Shown: positions 1 through 8,208, counted from the stretch's first letter. The stretch: DNA of 16,803 bases from DAIUCA01 sp964613675 (GCA_964613675.1 CAZTIH010000048.1:1-16803), one strand, 5' to 3'. Notes: generated by a model from the letters alone, not told the origin. Translations and numbers: made by a program.

Positions 1-1844
1 CTTCCAAACTCATCTCGGCTCTCCCCGCCCCGTCGGCCCCGTCGATCAAACTGGGTGCCGATTCCGCCATACACCATGGGGGTAGCCTGACGCGGGTCGT
101 AATTCAACTGCTGTAACGCCTGATTGAGCGCGATTTTCGCCAATTGTCCGATGGCGGCGGTATCGTCTCGGGTAGCGCCTTGACCGAGTTCAAAGGTCGC
201 AAACAACTGTTCAGCCGCTGGTTCGGGGAGATTGATAAACGCAATGCGCTCCCCCTGCACCAACGCAATTGACCACAGTACCGCAACCCCCGCCGCCGTC
301 ACCGTCACATAACGCCAAGCCACGAACCCCCGCACGCTAAGTTGTACCCCACATCGTAACTTGGCGAATCCGTCGTCAATCCATCGGCGAAATCGCGACG
401 GAGGCCGACGATCTAAGGCATGGGCCAAATGACGGGGCAAGAGACAAAAACACTCTATCCAACTAGCCAACAACGCCGCCATAACCGCTAGCGCCATCGC
501 CCCCGCCAACAATCCAGTTCGACCGTCTAACCACAACAGGGGCAAAAACGCGACTACCGTTGTCAAGATTGCGGCGGTCACAGGCCAAAACAGTTGCTCC
601 ATCCCGACGATGGCAGCCTGTTGCGGAGCGAGTCCGCGCTGATGCAAGGCTGTGACCCGTTCAGCGACCACAATGGCATCGTCCACAATCACGCCAATGA
701 CCAACACAAGTCCAAAAAGGCTGGCTAAATTCAGGGTCTCCCCCCAGACAAACAGCCCACTCACGGCCCCCAACAGCGCGACTGGAATTCCCGCTGCCAC
801 CCAAAATGCCACGCGCAAATGGAGAAATACGGACAACATCAGCAGTACGAGCACTAACCCGGTCGCGCCATTCATGACCAACAATCCCAACCATTGTTGT
901 ACCGGGCGCGTTTCATCGCCGTAGAGTTCAACTCGTAGGGTAGGCGGCAGACTTTGTTGTAACTGTTCGACGAGCACGCGAGCATGGGCCACCGTTGCGA
1001 ATAAATCCCCGCCTTCACCCCGCGAAACCTCTAATTCAAAAGCGGTTTCCCCTTCACGTCGCAACTCCAATCGGCCGCGCACTGGTGTTTCAGCGACCGT
1101 CGCCACCTCCCCCAAACGCCAGCTCCGCTCCCCACTCACGACGCGCCATTCGGCAATCTCTTGTGCTGTCAACGCTGCGCCCTGAGTCCGTACGCGCACG
1201 CCATCGGCTAACTCGCCCGCAGGGACATCGCGCAAGCCCCGTCGTAGGGCACTCGCTAAGTCATTAATCGACAGTGATTGTTGGCGCAACGCAAATAAAT
1301 CGGGTTCAACGGCAATTTCTCGTTGACCGTCCGCCAAAATGCGCACCCCTAACCCTGCACTCCGCAAAGCACTGGCGATTTGGCGGGTGTGATGACCTAA
1401 ATCCCCCCAAGAAAACGGCCCAGACACCAAAATTCGCGCTGCCACTTCCGTATCGGCTTCAATGGTTACCCGAGGCGGTTCAGCATCAGCGGGAAGATCG
1501 GTAATTTGCGCAATCGCTTGGGTCACTTGCTGGTAGGCGAGGGTCATGTTGGTACGGGGCAGAAATCGCACCATCAATCGCGTCCCGCCACTCCACACAA
1601 ACCCCTCGACTTCCCGCACGCGATCCAATTGTCGCAAGGCTGGTTCCACGCGACTTACCCATTGTTCATTCATGGCTTCAGGGGTTGCGCCGCGCAAAAA
1701 CCCCCGTACCACAATGGTATCGACGGGCTGACTGGGCCACAGTTGAGTGGCGATGTGGGTGATCGCAAACAGTCCCGTGCCAATAAATGCCAACCACAAC
1801 AAAAATCCGGCGGTGGGATGCGTAATTAACCCTTTGAGTTTCAC
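1..1844 (-). CDS. RND-family efflux permease, N-terminal part (3' end outside window)
   Basis: Inner-membrane, proton-driven efflux pump subunit of the AcrB/MdtB superfamily, read here from a GTG start for 614 residues with no stop before the window edge. The N-terminus has the expected first membrane helix (about residues 12-30), a long periplasmic pore-domain stretch (about 35-320), then a block of helices from about 321. The TM4 motif VIVDDAIVVAE lies at about 386-395. The Asp pair at 388-389 corresponds to the proton-relay aspartates of AcrB. Further helices lie at about 419-439, 443-469 and 511-529, after which the second periplasmic half begins. A full family member is about 1,020-1,050 residues, so roughly 40% is missing. 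The GTG start overlaps the TGA of the upstream adaptor gene by 4 bases, indicating translational coupling. No outer-membrane TolC-type gene is visible. The substrate cannot be told from sequence. The family call is secure; the exact start is likely but not proven. Confidence 0.93.
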   Translation of the reverse strand, partial: MKLKGLITHPTAGFLLWLAFIGTGLFAITHIATQLWPSQPVDTIVVRGFLRGATPEAMNEQWVSRVEPALRQLDRVREVEGFVWSGGTRLMVRFLPRTNMTLAYQQVTQAIAQITDLPADAEPPRVTIEADTEVAARILVSGPFSWGDLGHHTRQIASALRSAGLGVRILADGQREIAVEPDLFALRQQSLSINDLASALRRGLRDVPAGELADGVRVRTQGAALTAQEIAEWRVVSGERSWRLGEVATVAETPVRGRLELRREGETAFELEVSRGEGGDLFATVAHARVLVEQLQQSLPPTLRVELYGDETRPVQQWLGLLVMNGATGLVLVLLMLSVFLHLRVAFWVAAGIPVALLGAVSGLFVWGETLNLASLFGLVLVIGVIVDDAIVVAERVTALHQRGLAPQQAAIVGMEQLFWPVTAAILTTVVAFLPLLWLDGRTGLLAGAMALAVMAALLASWIECFCLLPRHLAHALDRRPPSRFRRWIDDGFAKLRCGVQLSVRGFVAWRYVTVTAAGVAVLWSIALVQGERIAFINLPEPAAEQLFATFELGQGATRDDTAAIGQLAKIALNQALQQLNYDPRQATPMVYGGIGTQFDRRGRRGGESRDEFG

Positions 1845-3163
1845 GATTTTTGCCCCGCTAAACGCACGGCCAACCCTGGCCCAATGCCGCGAAATTGTCG
1901 TCCCACCACCTCCACGCCGTCGGGTAACGCGAGGTCGATGAGCCACCGATCCGCTTGACGGTGCAGTACGGTAGCGGTGTGACGCACTAATCGGCCTCCC
2001 TCAACCGCGAACAGCTCATTTCGGTCGTTCAACGCGGTCGGTGGAACGGCAAAAATCTCCCGAAACCACCGATCGGCAAGTTCGACGCGCACCAAGGTCC
2101 CTGGCCGCAAATGCGCATCGGTCGGCAACGCATCCAACGCCACCCACAGCGGAATCCCTCCCTGACGGTCATCAAGGCTGGCACTCAGACGTGCGATGGA
2201 TCCGGTGAATTGGATTTCACGATCCCCCAACTGCCAGTACACCCGCGCTGAACGCTGAAGGAGATCGTCTTGGATACGGGCAAAAGACGCTTCGGGCACC
2301 TCTAACCGCACTTCTAAGCGATTGGGATCAATGAGTTGGGCGATAACTTCGTTGGGCGTAACCCGTTGCCCCAACGCAATCGGCGGTGCCTGCAACCACC
2401 CCGCAAAGGGCGCAGTAATGCGCGTGTGGGCGAGATCGCGTTCGGCCAATGCGAGTGCCCGTTCTAACCGCGCCTGTTCACTTTTAAGGTCTTGCTGTTC
2501 CGTTTCGCGACGCAGATAGGTTTGTTGGATTTCGAGAACGGTACGTTGCGCCCCTAACAACACCCTTCGCGCCTCGTCAATTGTATTTAAATCAATCGCT
2601 TGACGGCTACGAAGCGACTCACGACGTTGCCACTGAGCATTTGCGAGTTCGACCTCTGCTTGAGCTTGGGTTTGGCGTTCGCGCAATAAACGCAACTCCT
2701 GTTCACCCTGCTGCAACCGCCGATTGACCTGATCGAGTTCGTTACGACGATCCGCAACCGCGCTGCGATAGGGAAAATCATCGAGCACTAACAAAAGGGT
2801 GTTTTCTTCAACGAATTTCCCATCGGCGAGTTCGCTAAAGGTCACTTCCCCCGTCACGGCACTGCGCAATTCAGCACGCCGCCCTGCACTGACCGTTCCG
2901 TAAGCGGTAATTTGCGGCTGAATGTCGATGCGCTGAAGGGGCACCGTTTCGACGACCCACATGCGCTCGGGGCGGCTCCCCGATTCAACGGAACGGGGCT
3001 GAATAAGTGAGGTGTAACCCCACCCCCCCATGAGAAGGAGGGCGGTGACCGCGATTAACTGGACGAACCGCCGCTTAACTGAGGAAGCGATTGCGACGGT
3101 GGGCGGGGATGGCGCGAGGGGTTCCAAGAGTTTGCAAATGAGGTGGCAGTGACGGAGCAACAC
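1841..3163 (-). CDS. RND efflux periplasmic adaptor (membrane fusion protein)
   Basis: HlyD/AcrA-type adaptor that would link the inner-membrane permease encoded next to an outer-membrane channel. From the longest frame (440 residues, GTG start) it shows basic residues then a membrane anchor at about 30-50, and a lipoyl/barrel half-motif around 70-110 with the typical VLDDFPYRSAV at about 106-116. A long alpha-helical coiled-coil hairpin rich in Glu, Gln, Arg and Leu covers about 115-225, with the second lipoyl half (ITAPFAGW) after it. The beta-barrel and membrane-proximal domains run to the end. The start is uncertain. The GTG at 3163 overlaps the upstream gene by 89 bases and has no clear ribosome binding site. 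A TTG at 3127 would reduce the overlap to 53 bases. The next in-frame ATG (codon 45) would remove the membrane anchor. The gene is coupled to the permease by a 4-base overlap. Confidence 0.88.
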   Translation of the reverse strand: MLLRHCHLICKLLEPLAPSPPTVAIASSVKRRFVQLIAVTALLLMGGWGYTSLIQPRSVESGSRPERMWVVETVPLQRIDIQPQITAYGTVSAGRRAELRSAVTGEVTFSELADGKFVEENTLLLVLDDFPYRSAVADRRNELDQVNRRLQQGEQELRLLRERQTQAQAEVELANAQWQRRESLRSRQAIDLNTIDEARRVLLGAQRTVLEIQQTYLRRETEQQDLKSEQARLERALALAERDLAHTRITAPFAGWLQAPPIALGQRVTPNEVIAQLIDPNRLEVRLEVPEASFARIQDDLLQRSARVYWQLGDREIQFTGSIARLSASLDDRQGGIPLWVALDALPTDAHLRPGTLVRVELADRWFREIFAVPPTALNDRNELFAVEGGRLVRHTATVLHRQADRWLIDLALPDGVEVVGRQFRGIGPGLAVRLAGQKS

Positions 3164-4382
3164 TGCGCGGAATAGTCAAAGCGTTCGGATCGAAGTTCAG
3201 CAGGTTTTCCGCATAGAAATATGCTTGTTCCGCAAAAGTGCCGTCTGCGTTAAGTGCGGGGGGAATAAACGAAATCCCCTCTTTGCGCAGAAATTCTACG
3301 ACTTCGGGAATCGCCAAAAACATGCAGAAATCGGCGCGATTTGGGACGGCACGGTCCTGTTTAAGATTTTTGACCTGCATGACCAGGTTCCAAAGTTCGG
3401 GGGGAAAATCAGCCCGTGTCACATTGCGAATGATGCGCTGCATGTCCATATCTGGACTGAAGAAGGTGACTTGTCGAAGACGGCCCCGAGGCCCCAAATC
3501 GGCTTTGAAATCAATTTGGCGGTCGCGAAGTAACCCCAAAAAACGCGGATTTTCGAGCAAGCTCTCTTCGTCGATCAGATCAAATACTTGACGCTCTTTT
3601 TCCGCAGGACTGTCAGGCCGCAAAGTCAGGGGCATTCGATCGCGTTTTAACCGCGCTTCAACGCTTTTCGCCAACCGAGTCAGTAGCCGTTCAAAAGCCG
3701 CTCGTTGATGATTACCGTTGACTTCGGGCACAAAAATTTCCATGCGCCCCTCATCATCGGGCATGACGATCAGCCCCAATTCCGTCAAGTAGTCCTGGCG
3801 CTTGGGATGAATGGCGGCAAATGCGTAGGCAAGCTCGTCATCCAAATAAACGTGTTCTCCCATCCAAAGCGCCCGATCAATAGCCTTACGTAACCGCTGA
3901 TTGACCCCATCCGAAACCCGAAAACCCCGTTGGTAATAGGGACGACGCGGGTTAATCCAGGTACTTGGTTTATTTTCCATTGGCCCTGCAAACCCCACAT
4001 TTTGCACGCCATAATGGCTCATGATCCCTATCAGACTTTTGGCCCCTAACGGGTCGGGTTGGTCGGGGTTAGCGTCTTGACATTCAAAATATTCGCGCAG
4101 CTCCGGATCGGGCACCTTTACCCCGACGACCAGACGAGTGTGGCTACTATCGGGAACCCCCATAATCTTTAGGCGATGATCTTCTGGGAGCTGTTCCATT
4201 GACGCATTCAGCTCGCGAAATAGCCGTAATTGCTCATCAAGCGGAGGACACTCGCCATTTTTGGGACAAAGCTGCCCTTTTATATGATCTAAAGTCTCCA
4301 TCGCCCCCTGATGACGACCCATACCAAGGCGTTGAAGCTCTAATAAGCGGGCTTCTTTTTGTAGCGCAGTGGCGGTTGTCAT
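3075..4382 (-). CDS. Uncharacterised protein, paralogue 2 of a tandem pair
   Basis: A 435-residue protein that I do not recognise. It has no signal peptide, no hydrophobic membrane segment and no nucleotide-binding loop, so it is probably soluble and cytoplasmic. It aligns end to end with the gene next door at 4544-5842. Blocks shared by both are: RLVVG-K-P (about 83-91); PDPLGAKS (about 108-115); QRLRKAIDRALW (about 160-171); KRQDYLTELGLIVM (about 193-206); VEARL-RDR-PL-LR (about 241-255); VTRADFP; DFCMFLAIPEV; DGTF-EQAYFYAENL-NFDP; and a basic C-terminal tail IP-HRR-RF. Invariant charged and aromatic residues spread along the chain suggest a folded enzyme-like or binding domain rather than a low-complexity protein. 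The ATG is preceded by a good ribosome binding site (GAGGA, 8 bases upstream). It lies between its paralogue and an RND adaptor gene on the same strand; the context does not define a function. Confidence 0.85.
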   Translation of the reverse strand: MTTATALQKEARLLELQRLGMGRHQGAMETLDHIKGQLCPKNGECPPLDEQLRLFRELNASMEQLPEDHRLKIMGVPDSSHTRLVVGVKVPDPELREYFECQDANPDQPDPLGAKSLIGIMSHYGVQNVGFAGPMENKPSTWINPRRPYYQRGFRVSDGVNQRLRKAIDRALWMGEHVYLDDELAYAFAAIHPKRQDYLTELGLIVMPDDEGRMEIFVPEVNGNHQRAAFERLLTRLAKSVEARLKRDRMPLTLRPDSPAEKERQVFDLIDEESLLENPRFLGLLRDRQIDFKADLGPRGRLRQVTFFSPDMDMQRIIRNVTRADFPPELWNLVMQVKNLKQDRAVPNRADFCMFLAIPEVVEFLRKEGISFIPPALNADGTFAEQAYFYAENLLNFDPNALTIPRSVAPSLPPHLQTLGTPRAIPAHRRNRFLS

Positions 4383-4543
4383 GGAAGATTCCTCACGGAA
4401 GGGGGCCTGTTCAATGGATGCAAACGATTTAGTGGATAGACGAAATGGACATTTTCGATTGGATTATCAAGAGATTCGTCCCGAAATCAGGGGGACAGCC
4501 TAATCGTAATGTAAAGCTTTTTAACGAAAACCAACACAGCATG
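4383..4543 (-). other. 161-base gap between the two paralogues; possible internal promoter region
   Basis: This is the largest non-coding stretch inside the minus-strand gene run. It is more AT-rich than its surroundings and ends in the GAGGA ribosome binding site of the downstream gene. A short inverted repeat, GTCCC (4478-4482) with GGGAC (4492-4496) around a 9-base loop, is not followed by a T-run, so it is a poor terminator. TTGATA and several AT-rich hexamers are present on the minus strand, but none forms a convincing -35/-10 pair. A short open frame on the plus strand here has no support. A second transcription start for the downstream genes is possible but not demonstrated. Confidence 0.35.
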
Positions 4544-5842
4544 TTAGGAAAATCGCCCCCGCCGATGAGAAGGAATCATACGAGGAACCCCTATTTCCTT
4601 CAGACGCGAAGGCAGTTCCGGCATGGTCTTATCTACGAGGGGTAACCTTTTAGGGTCAAAATTCATGAGATTTTCGGCATAAAAATAGGCTTGTTCAGAA
4701 AAAGTTCCGTCTTTACTCAAGGTCGGTGCCACAAAAGAAATGCCCTGCGTACGGAGAAAATCTGCGACTTCGGGAATCGCCAAAAACATGCAGAAATCGG
4801 GTCGATTGGGCACAGGTTGGTCGCCGAAATTTTTTGTTTGAATGACCACTTCCCATAGCCCCATCGGGAAGTCTGCCCGCGTGACAGGCCGATTTAATGC
4901 CGACAATTCCATCCCCTTGAAGAAAAAAATGACTTCGGAAATATCGTTATTAGAATGATGTTGCAGATAAAAATTGATGTGACGGTCTTCCAGTAGCTCT
5001 AAGAATCTTGGGTTGTGAACGAGCATTTCGGATTGAATGAGGGCAAAAACTTTGCGTTCCTTTTCGGATTCGTTGTCAGCGCGTAATCGTAGGGGCCGAC
5101 GATCTCGCTGTAACCGCGCCTCAACGCTTTGCGCGAGTCGATACAATGTCCGCTCAAAATGAGAACGCGGATCTTGGTTTTGCTCAATGTTTGGAACAAA
5201 TAACTCAATTTGACCGTGAGAATCGTGCATCACTATCAGCCCTAATTCGGTCAAATAATCCTGTCGTTTAGTGTCGATAGCGAGGAATGCCGCCGAAAGT
5301 TCTGGGTTGAGCAATACGTGTTCATTCCCCCATAGGGCACGGTCGATGGCCTTACGTAACCGCTGATTTAACCCTGTAGAGACCCGTATTCCACGGTGGT
5401 AAAAAGGTTTTTCTAACGTTAACCATGTTTCAGGGTGTTTATCTTTTGGCCCCCCCAACCCGACCTCCAATACGCCGTGGTGATTTAGAAGCCCCATGAA
5501 ACTTTTTGCGCCGAGGGGATCAGGTCGATTGGGGTGCTGGTCTTGTTGCTCGAAGTAGTTCACCAGATCCTTGTGCGGCAACTTTATCCCTACAACTAAA
5601 CGCTCATGGGCGCGGTCGGGCACACCCATAACTTTAATACGCTGCTCTATCGGCAATGCGTCCAGCGACTCATTGAGCGTGCGAAATAACTGAATCTGTT
5701 GTTCCAACGAAAGGTGCTGCCCTTCTTTAGGACTCAGTTGCTCTTTAATAGCATCCAAGGTGTGCATCACGTCCGCGTGCTTTCCCAATCCACAATCTTG
5801 TAACTCTTGGAGGCGTATTTGTTCTGCTTTACCAGTGCTCAT
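4544..5842 (-). CDS. Uncharacterised protein, paralogue 1 of a tandem pair
   Basis: A 432-residue protein of unknown function, clearly a duplicate of the gene at 3075-4382. Shared blocks occur in the same order: RLVVGIKLP (about 81-89), PDPLGAKS, QRLRKAIDRALW, KRQDYLTELGLIVM, VTRADFP, DFCMFLAIPEV, EQAYFYAENL and the C-terminal IPSHRRGRF. The start ATG is followed by a Gln/Leu/Glu-rich helical opening. The ribosome binding site is weak (AGAG, 10 bases upstream). The least conserved part is about residues 215-330. The DNA appears more AT-rich than the phosphofructokinase gene upstream. It begins 37 bases after the phosphofructokinase stop, so the two are probably cotranscribed and may be functionally linked. 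No signal peptide, membrane helix or familiar catalytic motif is visible. I assign no function. Confidence 0.86.
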   Translation of the reverse strand: MSTGKAEQIRLQELQDCGLGKHADVMHTLDAIKEQLSPKEGQHLSLEQQIQLFRTLNESLDALPIEQRIKVMGVPDRAHERLVVGIKLPHKDLVNYFEQQDQHPNRPDPLGAKSFMGLLNHHGVLEVGLGGPKDKHPETWLTLEKPFYHRGIRVSTGLNQRLRKAIDRALWGNEHVLLNPELSAAFLAIDTKRQDYLTELGLIVMHDSHGQIELFVPNIEQNQDPRSHFERTLYRLAQSVEARLQRDRRPLRLRADNESEKERKVFALIQSEMLVHNPRFLELLEDRHINFYLQHHSNNDISEVIFFFKGMELSALNRPVTRADFPMGLWEVVIQTKNFGDQPVPNRPDFCMFLAIPEVADFLRTQGISFVAPTLSKDGTFSEQAYFYAENLMNFDPKRLPLVDKTMPELPSRLKEIGVPRMIPSHRRGRFS

Positions 5843-5879
5843 GGAATTTGCTCTTTATAAATCAAGAAACTAGTGAAGA

Positions 5880-8108
5880 CTAATGATGGTGAGGCGACTT
5901 CAGCACCCCGAGTGGAGTGGGTTCATGTGCAGCCGTAACGCAGATATTTGGGTAAGCCAAGCGGCGCGTTAAGAGAAATAGGTCACACCACCTCTGGTGT
6001 TTGGGTCGATTGCCTGAGGAATCCAACATTTGAGACAGAGTAGTCAATGGAAAAAACTGCGTTTTGCCACGATGTAACCCCATGAAATCCCCTCTATACC
6101 CTGCGAGTTGATGTTGTTTGAGCAAATGCGTTACGGCTGCGTCGGCAAAGCGCGTCGCTAGGATTCGATCCAAAGGAGACGGATCTCCCCCTTGTTGCAA
6201 CGGCCCCAAAATCACTGCCCGCGCTTCAAACTGGCCTTGGCTTTCTTGTTGCAATAGCGCGGCCAAAAATGCCGTGGGATACATCGTCGTCGCCCCCTCA
6301 CCTCGAATGAGGAGCCCCAACCGCTTGCCTTCCTTAAATCGCTGACGTAATCGCTCGACATCCGCAGCAATATCCGCAATCGAAATCCCCTGCTCGGGGA
6401 GGTAGGCCCCCTCTGCACCACTGGCTAACGCGCTCAATAACGCTAAATAACCACATTCCCCCCCCATCACCTCCACCACAAAAACCCGTCGCATCGCCAC
6501 CGCCGACTGCTTAATTTTATCCAAAGCACTCACGATAGAATTGAGCGCAGTATCTGCCCCCAAACTAATATCGGTACCGGGGAGGTTGTTATCTATCGTG
6601 GCCGGTAAACACAACACGGGGAGTTTCAACGCAGAACACGCCCCTTGGTAACGCTGAAGCTGTTCCGCAAACCGATACCCCGCCAACCCCCCAATGATGA
6701 GTAACGCCCGAATGTCCAACGCGGCCAACCGATGAGCGAGTTCATCGACTCGTTCGTGGTCGAATATGCCAGTATCCGTCCCCAGTTCTGCGCCCCCTAA
6801 ACTCGACCACCCCTTAACACTCATCCAACTCAATTCACGGCCCTCTCCGTTAAACAGCCCTCGCGCCCCGTTGTGAACCCCCCACACACGCCACCCTTTC
6901 TCTAAAGCCAACCGCGTTGCTGCCCGTACAGCCGTGTTCATCCCCGGCGCGGGTTCCCCTAAATGGATGATCGCCAGCCGCCCCGTTTGTGTCACGGGCC
7001 GCAGCTGGATGCGCGATAATGTGTTGTAAGTTTCCCACGCGGCCCCCATTTGCGGCCCCCGTAAAGCCAGCGCGGCATCGTAGTCTCGTCGGTTAATGGC
7101 CGCCGTGACTGCCCGAGTGGCCTCAACGCATTGCACTAAATCTCGCTCAATCAAATGGTAGTCGTGCAACCCCAACACCACCGCCCCGCCGTCATTGCGC
7201 AGCGCCCGTTGTACAGCACCGTCCCCTAAACGGGTTGCCATGAGTCGATCAAATGCACTGGGAACCCCACCTCGTTGCACATGGCCCAAAATCGTGACGC
7301 GCACATCCTGCTTGAGACGGGTTTCGAGAATTTCTCGTACGTATGCACTGGTGATCGGTTGGCCGCTCTGGTCAATTGCCCCCTCAGCCACAATCACGAT
7401 GCTGTCCCGTCGTCCTGCGGCCCGCCCCTGTTTCAGCGTTTCACATAGCTGGATTTCCCACCCCCTAGCGGGCGGTTGTTCTGGAATAAATACCCCATCG
7501 GCGGCCGTCGCTAAGGCGCTCATCAACGCCAAATAACCGCAATTTCGGCCCATCACTTCCACAATAAAGGTGCGTTGATGACTAGCGGCGGTACCGCTTA
7601 GGGCGTCAATGGCTTCGATAATCCGATGCAACGCCGAATCGGTCCCGATGGTGAGATCAATCCCGACGAAATCGTTATCAATAGACCCCACTAGGCCCAC
7701 GAGGGTTAAGGGGGTCGGTTTCTCAACTCCCTGGGTCGCTAATAAGGTTGACCACTCGCGCCGTAACACTTCTGCCCCCGTCAAACTCCCATCGCCACCG
7801 ACCACGATGAGCTTATCGATGTTGTATTGAAACAAATTTGTGGCAGCTTTAACACGCCCTTCAAATTCGCGAAAGGGTTGGCAACGGGCAGTCCCTAAAA
7901 TGGTACCCGCGTGTTGCAGAATTCCGCCCACCTGTTCGAGGGAAAGGGGTTGAATCCATCCCTCCACTAATCCTTGAAAACCTTCGTTAATTCCAAAAAT
8001 TTTTAATCCGTGATGAATCCCACTGGAGACAACGGCCCGTACGACCGCATTCATGCCGGGGGCGTCACCGCCACTCGTAAGTACGCCAAGGGCACCGGGG
8101 GCATTCAT
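5880..8108 (-). CDS. pfkA: Tandem-domain (eukaryotic-type) ATP-dependent 6-phosphofructokinase
   Basis: Glycolytic enzyme phosphorylating fructose 6-phosphate to fructose 1,6-bisphosphate. At 742 residues it is about twice the usual bacterial length of roughly 320 and contains two complete PFK folds. The N-half (about 1-370) keeps the active site: TSGGDAPGMN (11-20), the arginine of GTAR (74), GGDGS (104-108, Gly as in ATP-dependent enzymes), SIDND with Asp144 and Asp146, Arg179, MGR (186-188), Glu242, Arg270, His276 and Arg279. The C-half (about 377-742) lacks the ATP loop (GGLAG at 473-477) and has MGG for MGR (548-550), Pro636 and Gln639, so it is probably regulatory. Wording around VGLVGSIDND and in the C-terminal tail closely resembles animal and fungal PFK1 as I recall it. 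The ATG has a strong ribosome binding site (AGGAG). It is first in the minus-strand run. No frameshift is needed to join the halves. Confidence 0.95.
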   Translation of the reverse strand: MNAPGALGVLTSGGDAPGMNAVVRAVVSSGIHHGLKIFGINEGFQGLVEGWIQPLSLEQVGGILQHAGTILGTARCQPFREFEGRVKAATNLFQYNIDKLIVVGGDGSLTGAEVLRREWSTLLATQGVEKPTPLTLVGLVGSIDNDFVGIDLTIGTDSALHRIIEAIDALSGTAASHQRTFIVEVMGRNCGYLALMSALATAADGVFIPEQPPARGWEIQLCETLKQGRAAGRRDSIVIVAEGAIDQSGQPITSAYVREILETRLKQDVRVTILGHVQRGGVPSAFDRLMATRLGDGAVQRALRNDGGAVVLGLHDYHLIERDLVQCVEATRAVTAAINRRDYDAALALRGPQMGAAWETYNTLSRIQLRPVTQTGRLAIIHLGEPAPGMNTAVRAATRLALEKGWRVWGVHNGARGLFNGEGRELSWMSVKGWSSLGGAELGTDTGIFDHERVDELAHRLAALDIRALLIIGGLAGYRFAEQLQRYQGACSALKLPVLCLPATIDNNLPGTDISLGADTALNSIVSALDKIKQSAVAMRRVFVVEVMGGECGYLALLSALASGAEGAYLPEQGISIADIAADVERLRQRFKEGKRLGLLIRGEGATTMYPTAFLAALLQQESQGQFEARAVILGPLQQGGDPSPLDRILATRFADAAVTHLLKQHQLAGYRGDFMGLHRGKTQFFPLTTLSQMLDSSGNRPKHQRWCDLFLLTRRLAYPNICVTAAHEPTPLGVLKSPHHH

Positions 8109-8171
8109 GGAAGATCTCCTCTTACGGCGTCGTTCAATTAGGAAAACCGCTTTGGGATTCGCTAAATTACC

Positions 8172-8182
8172 GACAATTTGTC
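8172..8182. repeat. Palindrome GACAA-T-TTGTC, candidate operator
   Basis: The arms are perfect 5-base inverted repeats around one central base. It overlaps the TTGACA element on the minus strand, so a bound protein would be placed to affect pfk transcription. It is short enough to arise by chance; the role is inferred. Confidence 0.3.
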
Positions 8183-8189
8183 AAGACTA

Positions 8190-8208
8190 TGACTCAATTT
8201 CAGAGTCA
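8190..8208. repeat. Inverted repeat TGACTC-(7)-GAGTCA, candidate operator or hairpin
   Basis: Perfect 6-base arms are separated by AATTTCA, 18 bases upstream of the J-domain gene start. It could be a protein binding site, or a small hairpin in the 5' leader near the ribosome binding site. There is no T-run, so it is not a terminator. Confidence 0.3.

Noticed and set aside
652..1941. Several plus-strand open frames opposite the RND permease
   Set aside because: They lie antisense to a continuous 614-codon frame with clear RND motifs, have Arg/Pro-rich shadow-like composition and lack ribosome binding sites.
4478..4496. GTCCC/GGGAC inverted repeat as a terminator between the paralogues
   Set aside because: The stem has only five pairs with a nine-base loop, and no T-run follows on the minus strand.
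4445..4645. Small plus-strand frame over the gap between the paralogues
   Set aside because: It extends into the conserved 3' end of paralogue 1 on the other strand, resembles no family and has no ribosome binding site.
5880..8108. The double PFK as two genes wrongly joined by sequencing error
   Set aside because: The frame is continuous, the linker joins the domains smoothly, and the C-half has its own loss-of-function changes that match a regulatory half rather than a separate active gene.
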